64,000 bases of DNA. Source: Ichthyophis bannanicus (taxonomy: Eukaryota > Chordata > Amphibia > Gymnophiona > Ichthyophiidae). Shown in pieces: positions 10,191 to 20,410 of this stretch (the first letter of the stretch is position 1; the number at the start of each line of letters is the position of its first letter). The position numbers and the translations under genes were made by a program. Under the pieces are notes generated by a model, which worked only from the letters and a program-made list of their open reading frames with translations, searched no databases and was not told the DNA's origin. The stretch is from NCBI GenBank assembly GCA_033557465.1, contig CM066034.1, positions 414,944,159-415,008,158 on the forward strand. The letters are read 5' to 3'.

Positions 10191-11130
10191 GAACATAAGA
10201 ACATAAGAACATAAGAAATGCCATACTGGGTCAGACCGAGGTCCATCAAGCCCAGTATCCTGTTTCCAACAGTGGCCAATCTAGGTCATACGTACCTAGC
10301 AGTTTCCCCAAAAGACACAGGTTCTGCAGTGCTTGTACTAGGTCAAGCATTGATATCCTGGGTCCCTTTTTAATAGTGGTTTATGGACCTTTCCTCCAGG
10401 AACTTGTCCAAACCTTTTTTAAACCCAGCTATACTAACAGCCCTTACTACATCCTCCGGTAACAGATTCCAGAGTTTGATTACACGTTGAGTGAAGAAAT
10501 ATTTTCTCTTATTTGTCTTAAATAGTTTACCCTGTAGCTTCATTACATGTCCCCTAGTCCTTCTATATTCTGATAGCGTAAACAATTGATCCACGTTTAT
10601 CCGTTCCACTCCATTCATTAATTTATAGACCACTATCATATCTCCCCTCAGCCGTCTCTTTTCCAGGTTAAAGAGCCCTAACCTTTTTAGCCTCTCTTCA
10701 TAGGAGTAGCCTTCCATCCCCTTCACCAATTTGGTGGCTCTTTTCTGTACTTTTTCTAATAACTCTATGTCCTTTTTAAGATACGGTGACCAGAATTGCA
10801 CACAATATTCAAGGTGCGGTCGTACCATGGAGCGATACAGAGGCATTATAATATCCTTTGTTTTATTCTCCATCCCTTTCCTTATGATACCTAGCATTCT
10901 ATTTGCTTTCTTGGCCGCCGCTGCACACTGGGCGGAGGGTTTTAACATGTTATCCACGATGACTCCTAAATCTTTTTCCTGGGTGGTGGTTTCTAATGTG
11001 GAGCCTTGCATCGTGTAACTATAGTGTGGGTTGTTCTTTCCTAGGTGCATAACTTTGCACTTGTCCACATTAAATTTCATCTGCCATTTGGATGCCCAGT
11101 CTTCCAATTTATCCAGATCCTCCTGCAGAT
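10191..11130 (-). mobile_element. CR1 LINE 3' half
   Basis: A 5'-truncated CR1 inserted in the L1 RT. The 3' end at 10191 shows three AACATAAG units and the family end 'CATACTGGGTCAGACCGAGG'. The coding part runs 11130-10373 and is uninterrupted: [20 protein letters not shown] (after the YADD box), then thumb ([19 protein letters not shown]) and C-terminal region ending [12 protein letters not shown]1 sequence resumes on both sides at LIQE and DQAG, with at most a few bases of duplication. Confidence 0.85.
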
Positions 11131-11350
11131 CCTCCTGTATCAGACCCAGAATGACTTTATAAAGGCGAGAGGTGAGGATCTTGGCCAGCAATTTCGCATC
11201 AAGATTTAGCAGTGATATCAGCCGATATGACACACATGCCTGCATATCTTTCCCTCTCTTGGGGACGAGAGAGATACCCGCCCATCCCATCTTATCTAGT
11301 GGACCCAGCAACTTGTCCCCAAATTTCCCGTAAATCATGAAGGCTGTCAA
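10370..11350 (-). pseudogene. Chimeric open frame: L1 RT start fused in frame to CR1 C-terminus
   Basis: A 326-codon open frame. Residues 1 to about 72 are the L1 RT fingers region ([34 protein letters not shown]). From about residue 73 it is the CR1 post-YADD region through the CR1 stop. The fusion is a product of insertion, not an element gene. The L1 part lacks motif A and the CR1 part lacks the YADD box, so no active polymerase is encoded. There is no sign that it is expressed. Confidence 0.8.
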
Positions 11351-11620
11351 GGCCGGGTGCCTTATCGAATTTTAGAGATTTAATTGCCAACCGCACCTCT
11401 TCCCCTCTGATCTCCCTCTCCAGCAACTCTTGAATCTCCTGCTCCAGTTTTACTAGGGGAATGGACTCCAAATAGCTATCCATCTCTGCCATCAAGGGTG
11501 GCAATGGCACAGCACAGAGCTGCTGGAAGAACTCCCCAAATGCTCCCCTTAACTCCTCCCCTTCATCAGCAGCTGGCCCCGAGGCCCTCACAGGGCCAGT
11601 ATCTGAGAGCACATCTGACT
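11131..11620 (-). pseudogene. L1-clade ORF2, linker and RT fingers
   Basis: Continues the minus-strand L1: LVKLEQEIQELLEREIRGEE and [18 protein letters not shown] (the conserved K.PG.D motif that opens the RT domain). After a frame break comes the YR.ISLLN.D.K.LAK..LTSRL motif. The CR1 insertion follows directly. Confidence 0.7.
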
Positions 11621-11769
11621 TTGCTTGAATTGATGAGCTAACAGCCTCCCCACTTTATTACCTGCCTCAAAAAACTCCCATGGGGCCATTGGCATTTTAA
11701 AACAAATCTCGTCCGCATCTAAAGCATTGAATTGGACCCATACCACCAACTTCCGCCCCGTAAACTTCC

Positions 11770-12589
11770 CTAGCATCCACCGCCATCAGTCCCATTAGCT
11801 GAATGTAGAATTGCAACCTCTTCCCCCGTTCCCTCTTTCGTCAGGCCCCCCATTTCAAGAAAGAGTTCCATATGGTTGCTTTGAATTCCTCCCATCCCCC
11901 ACCCAAACGTCCCATTGCCATTCCACTCAAAATATTTGCCAATGAGCTCCTTGACTTCCCTTATCACTTGCTCATCATCCAGCAGAGATTCAATGAGGTA
12001 CCAGAACCTCGCAACCCCACCTTTCCCCCTCATCTCTAGAGTCACTCCTATAGGGGCATGGTCTATCCCTGTCATTTGTACCCATGGCACCCCCTCTTTA
12101 CTGACCCAAAGCATGTCTAGAAATGAATAAGAGCCATGAACAGTGGAATAGTATGTGAATTGCATTTTTCCCAGGTTCAGGAACCTTCAAACATCTACCA
12201 AATCCTGGTCTCTAATAAAGGTTTTAAACTGAGCCAGATCCCCTCCCTTACCCTCCTGCTGTCCCATAAATTCTGTCCAAGGGTCCCATGTCATATTGAA
12301 GTCTCCACCCAGCAGCAAAAGTCCTTCCCCCATCCCCACCAGTCTGCTCGCCACTTCCATAAAGAAGCCACCCTGCCCACCCTTGGGGGCATACAATAGA
12401 TGTTTACTACAAAATATCATTCCATCCCTAGGCTCATCCACAATAAAAGGTAGCGCTCTTCCTTATCCTGAACTATCTTCCCCAGTTCCGCCCTGAGATC
12501 AGCCGCTAAGAAAATTGCCACCCCTCGCTTCTTTTTGTCCACAGAATTCAATACATAGAGGTGTACAGAATAATGCTTGGGCTGTACCA
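11770..12589 (-). pseudogene. L1-clade ORF2 endonuclease, C-terminal two thirds
   Basis: AP-endonuclease motifs on the minus strand: 'KKKRGVAIFLAADL' near 12510, 'LLLLGGDFNMTWDPW' at about 12300-12340 (the GDFN box), a QFKTFIRDQDLVDV stretch, then SYSFLDMLWVSKEG and GIDHAPIGVTLEM (the S/D-H box, Asp-His catalytic pair visible as IDHAP). Two frame changes. The N-terminal third lies 3.7 kb away at 16351-16480, because the foldback element inserted between them. Confidence 0.75.
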
Positions 12590-13153
12590 ACTTCTCATGT
12601 TTACATATATGATAGCTTCTCAGGAATCTGTGTAAACCACAATCACATAAAAAAAACAGGATCCACTGTACACACTAACAAAAGTATTTCAGCAAGTACA
12701 GTCAAAAAGTGAAATCATGGAGGAAAAAAGACCTCAGGATAAATGCGCTTGGCTCACTGTGATGGCGGTATGATCGTGTTTGCTGCTGGATTGTAGCAGT
12801 GGTTTAGCTTGATGTGGGCAGTCCTATTCCCTGATGCAGCCTCAGTGAAATGCCTGGCGCTAGAGTATGGCCTGTTATTGTCCCTGTGATTGAAGCTAAG
12901 TATTTGTGTCACTGATGCCATTACATTTATTGGTAGTGCTGAGCCTAGCCAAATGCCTAAAGTTATGCGATTTTGGTAATGCCTGTTGAAGATCTGGAGG
13001 GTTTTTTCTGTGATCTATGATGTGAGGACATGGTACTGCAGTAAGCCGGTGACTGCTCTAGCAGACTGGTAGCTTGTGTATTCAGGCTTTTTGAGTCATT
13101 GTGTTGGCTTTTACATTTATCCTGAGGTCTTTTTTCCTCCATGATTTCAGTTT

Positions 13154-13729
13154 TTGACTGCACTTGCTGAAAAAAAGAAAATTCCTTTAATTGATTATGC
13201 AAAGGACTATAACCCAGACATATTTTTTATAACTCAGACTTGGCTTAGCGAATTTGATAATATACTACTGAACCAACTAACGATACCTAATTATACAATA
13301 TTTCACACTCCTAGAACAAACAAATGGGGAGGAGGTATACTGATTATCATAAAAGAAGCATTAAAACCACTATTACTTAGCTCTAAAACAATATCAGATA
13401 TTGACCTGCTGGTAATAGAAAACAGAAGCATCACATTTGGTCTAATATTAAGATCACCAACCTCAAATCCATATGGCCTTACAAACATACTCGAGGAAAT
13501 CTGTAACATAATTGCAAGAAAAACAATTGTCCTACTAGGTGATTTCAATCTTGCTTCCTTACAAAACTCTTGCTCTTCGTCATTCCTCACTGCTATGGAA
13601 CACTTACATTATAAGCAAATGATAAATAGCCCCACCAATAAAAAAGGGAATATCCTAGACCTTATCTTTATTCCTCAAGAGATCTATTCACAACTTAATA
13701 AACCCCAGAAACTAACCCCAGTCCCATAG
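13154..13729 (+). pseudogene. L2 ORF2 endonuclease domain
   Basis: A 191-codon open frame. Its first few codons come from the foldback arm, so the start is not native. AP-endonuclease motifs: NPDIFFITQTWLSEFD (the E/Q-T-W position, with Q where the catalytic Glu is usual), NKWGGGILIIIKE, IVLLGDFNLASL (GDFN box) and KGNILDLIFIP. The frame stops before the S-D-H motif, although 'SDHHLIEFSLEFE' can be read right after the stop at about 13729-13765. Confidence 0.75.
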
Positions 13730-14089
13730 TCTGACCACCATCTTATTGAATTCTCTCTTGAGTTCGAACAGTCACATAACTATGCCATGAGCCAGACCAC
13801 TGAGCAATTCTCAAAAACTAATAGAGTCCATTGATACTGGTATCAGTGACATTGATGAGCTTGTAAACAGCTGGAATAACACCATTAATAGGCTGGCTCT
13901 GAAACCCTAACCTGCAGCCTTTGACTCTGTCATTCATGTATTATTTATATAAAGGCTACAACAATAGGTCTAAGTGGAACTACGTTATAATGGTTTACCT
14001 CTTATCTTGTTGACAGGGCTCTAACAAGTCAGCATAGGTCAAAACCTTTCCAGCACATACCGCTAAACAAAAGACCTTCCTCAAGACTC

Positions 14090-14526
14090 TGCATTATCCG
14101 CCCTTCTTTTTAATATCTATATACAGCCAATTTGTTATCTAATGAAAAAATTTGACATTAGTTATGCTATATATGCAGTTGACATAATGCTGAATATGCC
14201 CTTCAACGTACATGCACCTAACCTTGAACCCATAATTTCATGCTTCAAGGAAATAGCTAATTGGCTCAAGAATCATGGACTCAATATCAACTATAAAAAC
14301 CGGAAATACTGATAACTACTAGAAACCAAAAGTAAACTCCCACCTCGCAACATAGCTATCAACGAATTCAATCTCGAAGTCAAAGATGAGATAAAATACC
14401 TCGGGGTCACACTCAACAGACATCTCTCATTCAGAACCCATATTAAAAACACAACAAAGGCGATATTTAACAAAATCAGACTATTACAACACATGAAACC
14501 TCTACTACACAGTAATGATTTCAGAA
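14090..14526 (+). pseudogene. L2 RT remnant around the catalytic box
   Basis: The translation 'ISYAIYAVDIMLNMPFNVH' at about 14157-14210 is the YADD motif with Ala changed to Val. It is followed by the LKNHGLNINYKN..EILITTRNQ region and by 'VKDEIKYLGVTLNRHLSFRT' at 14380-14440. The palm before it is heavily decayed. The gene resumes at 15488 with MQAMITPHIDYCNSILHGL. Confidence 0.65.
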
Positions 14527-14527
14527 A

Positions 14528-15487
14528 ACTACTACTACTACTGAGCATTTGTATAGTGCTACAAGACGTACGCAACGCTGCCCAGACATGCTAGTCAAGA
14601 CAGACAATACAGAAGGTATAGACAGGGATACATCTAGGGGGAATGGTAAAGAAACAAGATGATCAGGTGAGTCACGATCCAAAAGCAGCAGAAGAGGAGA
14701 GTTTTCAGCCTGGATTTGAAAAGGGTCAGAGAAGGTGCCTGATGGACAGACACAGGTAGTTTGTTCCAGGCGTAAAGTGCAGCAAAGTGAAAGGAGCGAA
14801 GTCTGGAATTAGCAATACAAGGGCACAGATGGTAGCAATTTGCCAGAAGAGCGGCGTTCCTGAAGAGGGGGGGTAGGGAGAGATAAGAGAAGAAGGGTAG
14901 TGAGGAGCTGCAGAGTGAATGCACTTATAGGTCAGCAGGAGAAGTTTGAAATGGATGCGGAAATGGATAGGTAGCCAGAGAAGTGACTTGAGAAGAGGGA
15001 TAATATGAGCATGACAAGGCTGGCGGAAGATTAGCCACGCAGCAGAGTGTTGAACAGATTGAAGGGGAGCAAGATGATTCAAAGGGAGACCAGCAAGGAG
15101 AAGGTTACAGTAGTCAAGACGGGAGATGATTAAGGAGTGGATAAGTTTTCTTGGTAGTGTGTTCATAAAGGAATGGACAGATTTTGTTGATGTTATACAG
15201 AAGAAACGGCAGGTCTTAGCTATCAGATGGATGTGTGTGGAGGAGAGAGAGGAGCCAAAGACAACCCCAAGGTTGCGAGCCGAGGAAACAGGGAGGACTA
15301 GAGAATTATCCACAGAGACTGAAAAAGGAGGAAGAGGAGAGGAGTTTTAGGGGAAAAATAAGAAGCTCAGTTTTGGCCATGTTCAATTTCAAGCGGCGGT
15401 GAGACATCCAAGCAGCAATGTCAGAAAGACAGGCAGAGATCTGAGTCTGGACTGCCGGAGAGATTTCAGGCGTAGAGTGGTAGATCA
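14528..15487 (-). mobile_element. L2-clade LINE 3' part, minus strand
   Basis: The (TAC)n tail at 14528-14545 and the end block 'GCATTTGTATAGTGCTACAAG' mark its 3' end. A 195-codon open frame (15313-14726) covers the RT thumb and C-terminus: ARNLGVVFGSSLSSTHIHL, SRLDYCNLLLAGLPLNHLAP and FRQPCHAHIIPLLKSLLWLP. The stretch 15313-15487 continues upstream (KTELLIF). It is the best reference in this window for the L2 subfamily whose tails are at 1312-1856 and 8031-8232. Confidence 0.8.
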
Positions 15488-15960
15488 GTGATGCAAGCTA
15501 TGATAACCCCTCATATCGACTATTGTAACAGTATACTTCATGGGCTCCCTAAACATACGCTTCATCCCCTCTTAATGGCACAAAACATAGCGGCACGTAT
15601 TATCTATAACAACCTTTGCATGGATCATATAACACCGATACTAAGCGCCCTGCACTGGTTACTTCAGAGCTGAATAAAGTACAAAATAATCATGATCTCG
15701 TTCAAAATCATTAGAAATCTAGCACCTAATGATTGACAAAGAAGGGACCAACTACATAACACTCTTGCAATACCAGCTGACTTCCGGAAAACTAAACAAT
15801 TCACTAGTATTAGAGCATTTGAATACTTATCCCCGATGCTCTGGAACTCCCTCCCAGTTAGACTTAGAAGCATTACAGACCTTCCCACATTTCGAACGCA
15901 ACTTAAAACTTTTCTTTTCATTAAACATTTTAGAGAAAATGAACCAAACTTAGAAGCAGA
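15488..15960 (+). pseudogene. L2 ORF2 C-terminal end
   Basis: Resumes the interrupted plus-strand L2: IDYCNSILHGLPKHTLHPLL, DHITPILSALHWLLQS, stop, then IRAFEYLSPMLWNSLPVRL and LPTFRTQLKTFLFIKHFREN. These are the usual C-terminal motifs of L2-clade ORF2. One in-frame stop near 15671 and frame shifts. Confidence 0.75.
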
Positions 15961-16350
15961 CCCAACATAGCACACACCTCAACCACATCACATTTGCAGC
16001 ACTCTCCCACACAAGTGAAACATTCTCACCCATAACTTTACTAATCTTTCACTCTAATTCAATCTCACCACACTTTTCTTACGTCACACCCCTCTTACAC
16101 CTACCTAGGAATCTACCAAACTATGCCTAAAACTTCCTAATCAATGTTTTTGTATATAAATTAAACCCATAGAATCATGTAAATATCCTGATTGTTTGAT
16201 ACTCCTGCACCTGTTATATTGTTATAATGTTCAGTGTATCTTTGCTGTTCTGTTTGTAAACCAGTATGATTACCAGATATAGCGGTATAAAAATCACTCA
16301 AATAAATAAATACGTTTGTCAGTGTGTACAGTGGATCTCGACTTCTCATG

Positions 16351-16480
16351 CGCCATAAGCAGGTGCATTTCCTGTATCAGGAAAATATATGTCTTTTGTT
16401 GCATTTCTTTATATAGCCTTTGTCTCTTAAAAGGGGAGTTGAGGCCCCTCACATTAAGGGACACTATCTTAAGCATCGAG
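16351..16480 (-). pseudogene. L1-clade ORF2 endonuclease N-terminus
   Basis: Reads MLKIVSLNVRGLNSPFKRQR and YIFLIQEMHLLMAHEK. This is the start of an L1 endonuclease (the N of S.NV.G and the QE.H motif with the catalytic Glu). The frame breaks at the 10-bp duplication and resumes at 12589 with LVQPKHYSV. Confidence 0.8.
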
Positions 16481-17234
16481 GCCATCGGAATCCAAGAACC
16501 GCCTCCCCCAATCCTTGCTCTGTAACACTCCCCCTCTCCCCCTAATGTCCCACACCTATCTCTTGCCATCGGATGTCTCAAGGCCACCACCACCACTGGC
16601 GAAAGTGGTCTGGCCCTCCTAGCATCCTATTCAGCTCTATTCCACTCCCTATCCCACCATCCCCCTGCCCCCTCAAACCACTCCATTCCTTCCTCCCTTC
16701 CACTCATACAGGTACCCCCCCCCCCAACATAACTACAAAACAGCAAACAAACCCTCTTGTCCTCCCAACCTAACTCCCACCAAACACATATTGAACATGA
16801 TCAAACAGAAACATCCAGGCTTCCCTACCCCACTCTCAGCAAGTTTGTTCAACATAAATACCCCCCACCTCTCAATCCCAAATTGTTCTTCAAATCAATG
16901 CAATATACTTGATGGTGAGTATCTATGCACCGGCTCCCCTCAGGTCCGTCAGCAGTATTTCCATTATACACTCCACTCCAATGGTCAGGTCTTCCCCCCT
17001 GTCGACTCTCCTTCTTCCCTGCCCACCAACTGTCACTGCAACCTCCGCCTCCCATGGATGACTCGCTGCCACTTGGAGTGTTCCTTTGGTTCCGTTGTCT
17101 GGGATGCTGCTTCAGGGTCTAGTCCACTATGCCAACCACCAGCAGGATGCACATTGCTTCTTCCCTGGAGCAAACTCTCCATCTCTTCCGCTTCAGTATA
17201 AAGTAGAGACCAAAAGGAAAGGTCCAGCTATATC

Positions 17235-17897
17235 TTATACCTTCAGTCCTGAGTTTCTCCAGCACCTCCCAGAAACCTCTTTGCTTTTACATGTAATTTG
17301 TGCTAAGTCTGCATAGTCTTCAACTGAACAGCCCTCCCAGGTGAGAGCCCCGCCAGTGTGAGCTTTCACTGCCACCAGCTCCTTTAAGCCATAATCGTGA
17401 AAACAGGCTATAATGTGTCCTGCCACTCTGTGTGCCTTGTCAATGCGAAAGTCTCTTCCTTCCACTTCCACTCCTGCCATTTCCAGTATTTTTTTGGCAA
17501 TCTGCTGCAAAACTTCATGGCAATCTTTGTAAGCATGTTCCTCAGGCACCCCTCAGAATTTCAGATTATTACGGCGGGACCTATTTTCCAAGTCTTCAGC
17601 TTTATCCTCTAAATCCAAGTGTACCTGATCCAGCAGTCCAATCTGGTCCTCCAAATGTTCAGCTGCTTCACATTGCTCTTCAAACCTCTCTTCCAGGTCC
17701 TCAACCCAATGGTCCAGCTCCCCCAAATTGGACTGCAGACCGTCAATACTGACCACCACCTCCTCACGGGCCCTCGTCATATCTCCTCTTAAATCTTTAA
17801 ACCATGACTTCATTTCTGCCCTCAGGGACTGCTCACTATCTGGTTTTGTTGTCCGATCAAAGGCTGTCTCTCCGCATTTTCCGGCCACAGCCATCAT
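17235..17897 (-). pseudogene. L1-clade ORF1 with one premature stop
   Basis: About 220 codons in a single frame broken only by a TGA at 17553-17555. The N-terminal half is a coiled coil (GDMTRAREEVVVSIDGL through LDLEDKAEDLENRSRRNNLK), ending in the ENRSRRNN motif that opens the RNA-recognition domain of L1 ORF1 proteins. After the stop the domain continues as GVPEEHAYKDCHEVLQQIA..FRIDKAHRV. The upstream 17900-18080 looks like 5' UTR. The homologous intact protein of the younger LINE is at 28643-29587. Confidence 0.8.
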
Positions 17898-18084
17898 TTT
17901 GTCTCAGGGCCACTTTGACCCTGCCACAGCAGCCATGCAGGCAAAGTCACAGCTATCCATTTTGCTGCCATCTAGAGGTCCTGTGCAGTTAATCACCACT
18001 CTGGTAGGAGCAGTTTCAGGACAGCTGGAGCCAATTTAAAAGCTTTTTCTCCCCAAAAGCTCTGGTGGCCATTTTAGCCCATGA

Positions 18085-18971
18085 CATCAGCAGCCTCCAT
18101 CAGAGATGCTTCTGACTGCAAACTGGCTTGAATAAGTCAGTTGTCCAGATATGGGTGAACACAGATCCCCTTGCACCTCAGTGCCATGACCACTACCACC
18201 ATGATCTTTAAAAATGTCCTCGAAGCAGTGGAAAGGCCAAAGGGAAAAGAGGCAAACTGAAAATGAAAGCCAAGAATGGCAAAACAGAGGAAGTGTTGCT
18301 GATCCTCATGGATAGGAATGTGGAAATAGGCCTCGCCAGATTCAGGGATGTGAGAAACTCCTCATGCCACATTGCTGCATTGGAACACTGACTGTAGAGT
18401 CTCTATATCAAAGTGCAAGGTCTGCAGATGGGCATTGTTGCCCTTGATGTCAAAGACTGGACAGAATAACCTGTTCTTCTTTAGCACCATGAAATAGAGT
18501 ACTGGCCCTTGCACCACTTAGCAAAGGGAACTAGGGTGACCGCCTGTAGAATGAGCAATCTTTAATGTAGCCTGAATGGTAGTCCTCTTGGCTGAAGAGT
18601 TATATGGGGAGATGATGAAGGCATCCAGGATGGGTTCCCTGCATTCCAGAATGTAGCTAAGCTATATGGTGTCTAGTACCTAGTAATCCTCGGTGACCCG
18701 TGCCCACTCCTGGTAGAAAAGGCATAACCTGCTACCCATTGGAGGCAAGCCGTAATGGGCTCCCAACTCGTCATTGCACTTGACGAGAGGAGGTATTTCT
18801 GGAAGTGGTAGGGTCCCAGAGTCCATGAGCCCCATGAAAGTACTGTGCCTGGAACTGAAAACCAGAAAAGGAAGCAAAGGTGGGCTTTTGGGGGGGCAAT
18901 ACTGACTGGAATCTCAGGAACTTTGAGATTACAGATCTCGGAAAGGAAGATAATGGATGGACGTCGGGGAA
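18085..18971 (-). pseudogene. DIRS copy A RT and gag C-terminal remnant
   Basis: The minus-strand translation gives FPLGLSTASRTFLKIM and GICVHPYLDN (the YLDD box of DIRS RT with the last Asp replaced) around 18140-18250. Decayed RT runs to about 18700, followed by gag-like sequence (18680-18986) up to the point where DIRS copy D begins. The gag part is picked up again at 31256. Confidence 0.6.
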
Positions 18972-19280
18972 AGTATAGTTACTCACCTGAAGCAGGTGTT
19001 CTCTTTGAACAGCAGGAATAAGTCCTCACATATGGGTGATGTCACCGAAACAGCCTTACATGGGAATGCTCCTCAGGTTCTAAAGAAAGCTTTTGGGAGG
19101 CACATCGTGCATGCATGCCTACTGAAGCACTATCTTCTCCAGTCTAATAACATAGCAGGAGCCAAAAGGCAACTCCCCGGGAAGATGGGAGTTTTGTATG
19201 GAGAACACCTGCTCCAGGTGAGTAACTGTGCTTTCTCCATGAACAAGCTGGAAATAAGCCCTCGCATATGGGACTCCCAA
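18972..19280 (-). repeat. DIRS copy D 3' terminal repeat and internal complementary region
   Basis: The outer end contains 'GTTACTCACCTGAAGCAGG'. The internal copy at about 19200-19230 reads 'GAGAACACCTGCTCCAGG' followed by 'TGAGTAAC', its reverse complement. It then runs straight into 'CTTTCTCCATGAACAAGC', the reverse complement of the other element end at 31237-31256. One segment complementary to both ends is the defining DIRS architecture. Confidence 0.85.
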
Positions 19281-19299
19281 GCTACAGGCTACCAGAACC

Positions 19300-20410
19300 C
19301 AAGGAAATCAACAGTCCAACAGGGGCAACCAACTGGAGAAACCAGGAAGAGGGATTCACCTGATTCAGTGTCCTCAGTCGACATCGACCGGAGGGATTTT
19401 TGCAGGTAGCCTGGATGGACAGAAGTGCCAGTGGGCAGAATTTGACTCTAAGACCCAAAGAGATGCCGGAGCATGGCCTGGCCATTGTGGACTGTGACAT
19501 GACCCTCAAGGTGCAACCCAGTCTGGGAATAGGTGTGAGTGATACACTCTGCTAGCCAAAGGGATAGATGCACTTCGAGGTAGTGACGCCCAGCCTATTG
19601 GGGTCAAAAGAGACGAACAGTTGGGTGGACTGGCAGTGTGTCTTTGTGCACTCCAGGTAGAAGGCTAGAGCCCGCTTGCAGTCTAAGGTACACAATGCCA
19701 CCTCTCCCCAGTTAGCATGAGACTGAGGGAAGAAAGTCGGCAAGATTATTGACTAGTTGAGGTGGAACACAGAAACCACTTTTGGCAGAAAGCAGGGGTG
19801 CATGTGCAGAACCATCCTGTTCTGGTGAAATCTGGTGTATGGCGGGTGAACAACCAAGACCTTGAGCTTACTGATGTGTCAGGCTGACATCATCGCCACC
19901 AGAAAAAGGGCCTTCCAGGTCAAGAATTTTAGGGGGCATGAGTCCAGAGGCTCAAATTGGGCCTGCATCAGCTGGGCAAGTACCACACTGAGATCTCAAG
20001 CCACCTCAGGGGGCTTGATTGGGGTCTTCGAGAGAAACAGACCCTGCTTGAAGCAATCCACAAGAGGGTGGGCCAAAATGGGCTGCCCCCCAGAACCACG
20101 ATGGTATGCCCCATCATGCTGAGGTGAACTTGCACCGAATATGACTTCAGGACTGAGTCAGAGAAGTACAGGAGGTACTCCAGCAGCTGATCCACAGCAC
20201 AAGAGAAGGGGTCCAATGCCCTGCTTGTGCATCAGGCAGCAAACCTCTGCCATTTTAGTGCATCGGCCTTGCGTGTTACGTCCTTGCGGGGAATGTTGGT
20301 AACACCTTTGGGAAGATCAAGCTCTAAGAGGATTATCCACTCAGCATCCACGCAGTGAAGGCCAGGATTGGATGCTGAGGTGCAGTAACATTCTGCCCTC
20401 CTGCGAGATG
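19300..20410 (-). pseudogene. DIRS copy D tyrosine recombinase remnant
   Basis: The clearest part is 19743-19552 (LPTFFPQSHANWGEVALCTL, DCKRALAFYLECTKTHCQS, LFVSFDPNRLGV), colinear with copy E's recombinase C-terminal half. The N-terminal half with the first catalytic Arg is spread over several frames to about 20220. Not functional. Confidence 0.65.

Larger units (their letters stand above)
13174..16307 (+). mobile_element. L2-clade LINE, split by another L2
   Basis: Plus-strand LINE. The endonuclease frame is at 13154-13729, RT remnants at 14090-14526, and the C-terminal region with 3' UTR at 15488-16307. It ends in an (AAATA)n tail after 'ACCAGATATAGCGGTATAAAAA'. The 960-bp minus-strand L2 at 14528-15487 lies within its RT thumb. 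It lies inside the right arm of the foldback element. Confidence 0.75.
12600..16340. mobile_element. Foldback / Penelope-like element with 10-bp target duplication
   Basis: Flanked by perfect 10-bp repeats ACTTCTCATG at 12590-12599 and 16341-16350, splitting the L1 endonuclease frame. The left arm 12660-12745 is the reverse complement of 13114-13173 plus 16308-16337, so the arms are about 86 bp once the L2 insertion (13174-16307) is discounted. Without the L2 the element is roughly 600 bp. At 12829-12866 it holds 'CCTGATGCAGCCTCAGTGAAAT', which in pieces resembles the CTGATG / GAAA core of the hammerhead ribozymes carried by Penelope-like elements. Partial inverted copies at one end are also typical of Penelope insertions. 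No GIY-YIG or RT frame is left, so a simple foldback MITE is an alternative. Confidence 0.55.
8355..18080 (-). mobile_element. Old L1/Tx1-clade LINE, composite with nested insertions
   Basis: Pieces of one minus-strand L1-type element in the correct order. ORF1 is at 17235-17897, ORF2 endonuclease start at 16351-16480, rest of endonuclease at 11770-12589, RT start at 11131-11620, RT core at 9833-10180, and RT thumb plus C-terminal cysteine region at 8355-9830. It is interrupted by CR1 (10191-11130) and by a foldback element (12600-16340) that has a 10-bp target duplication, so the order of events is clear. Many stops and frame breaks. It interrupts DIRS copy A between its RT and RNase H parts. 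Confidence 0.75.
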
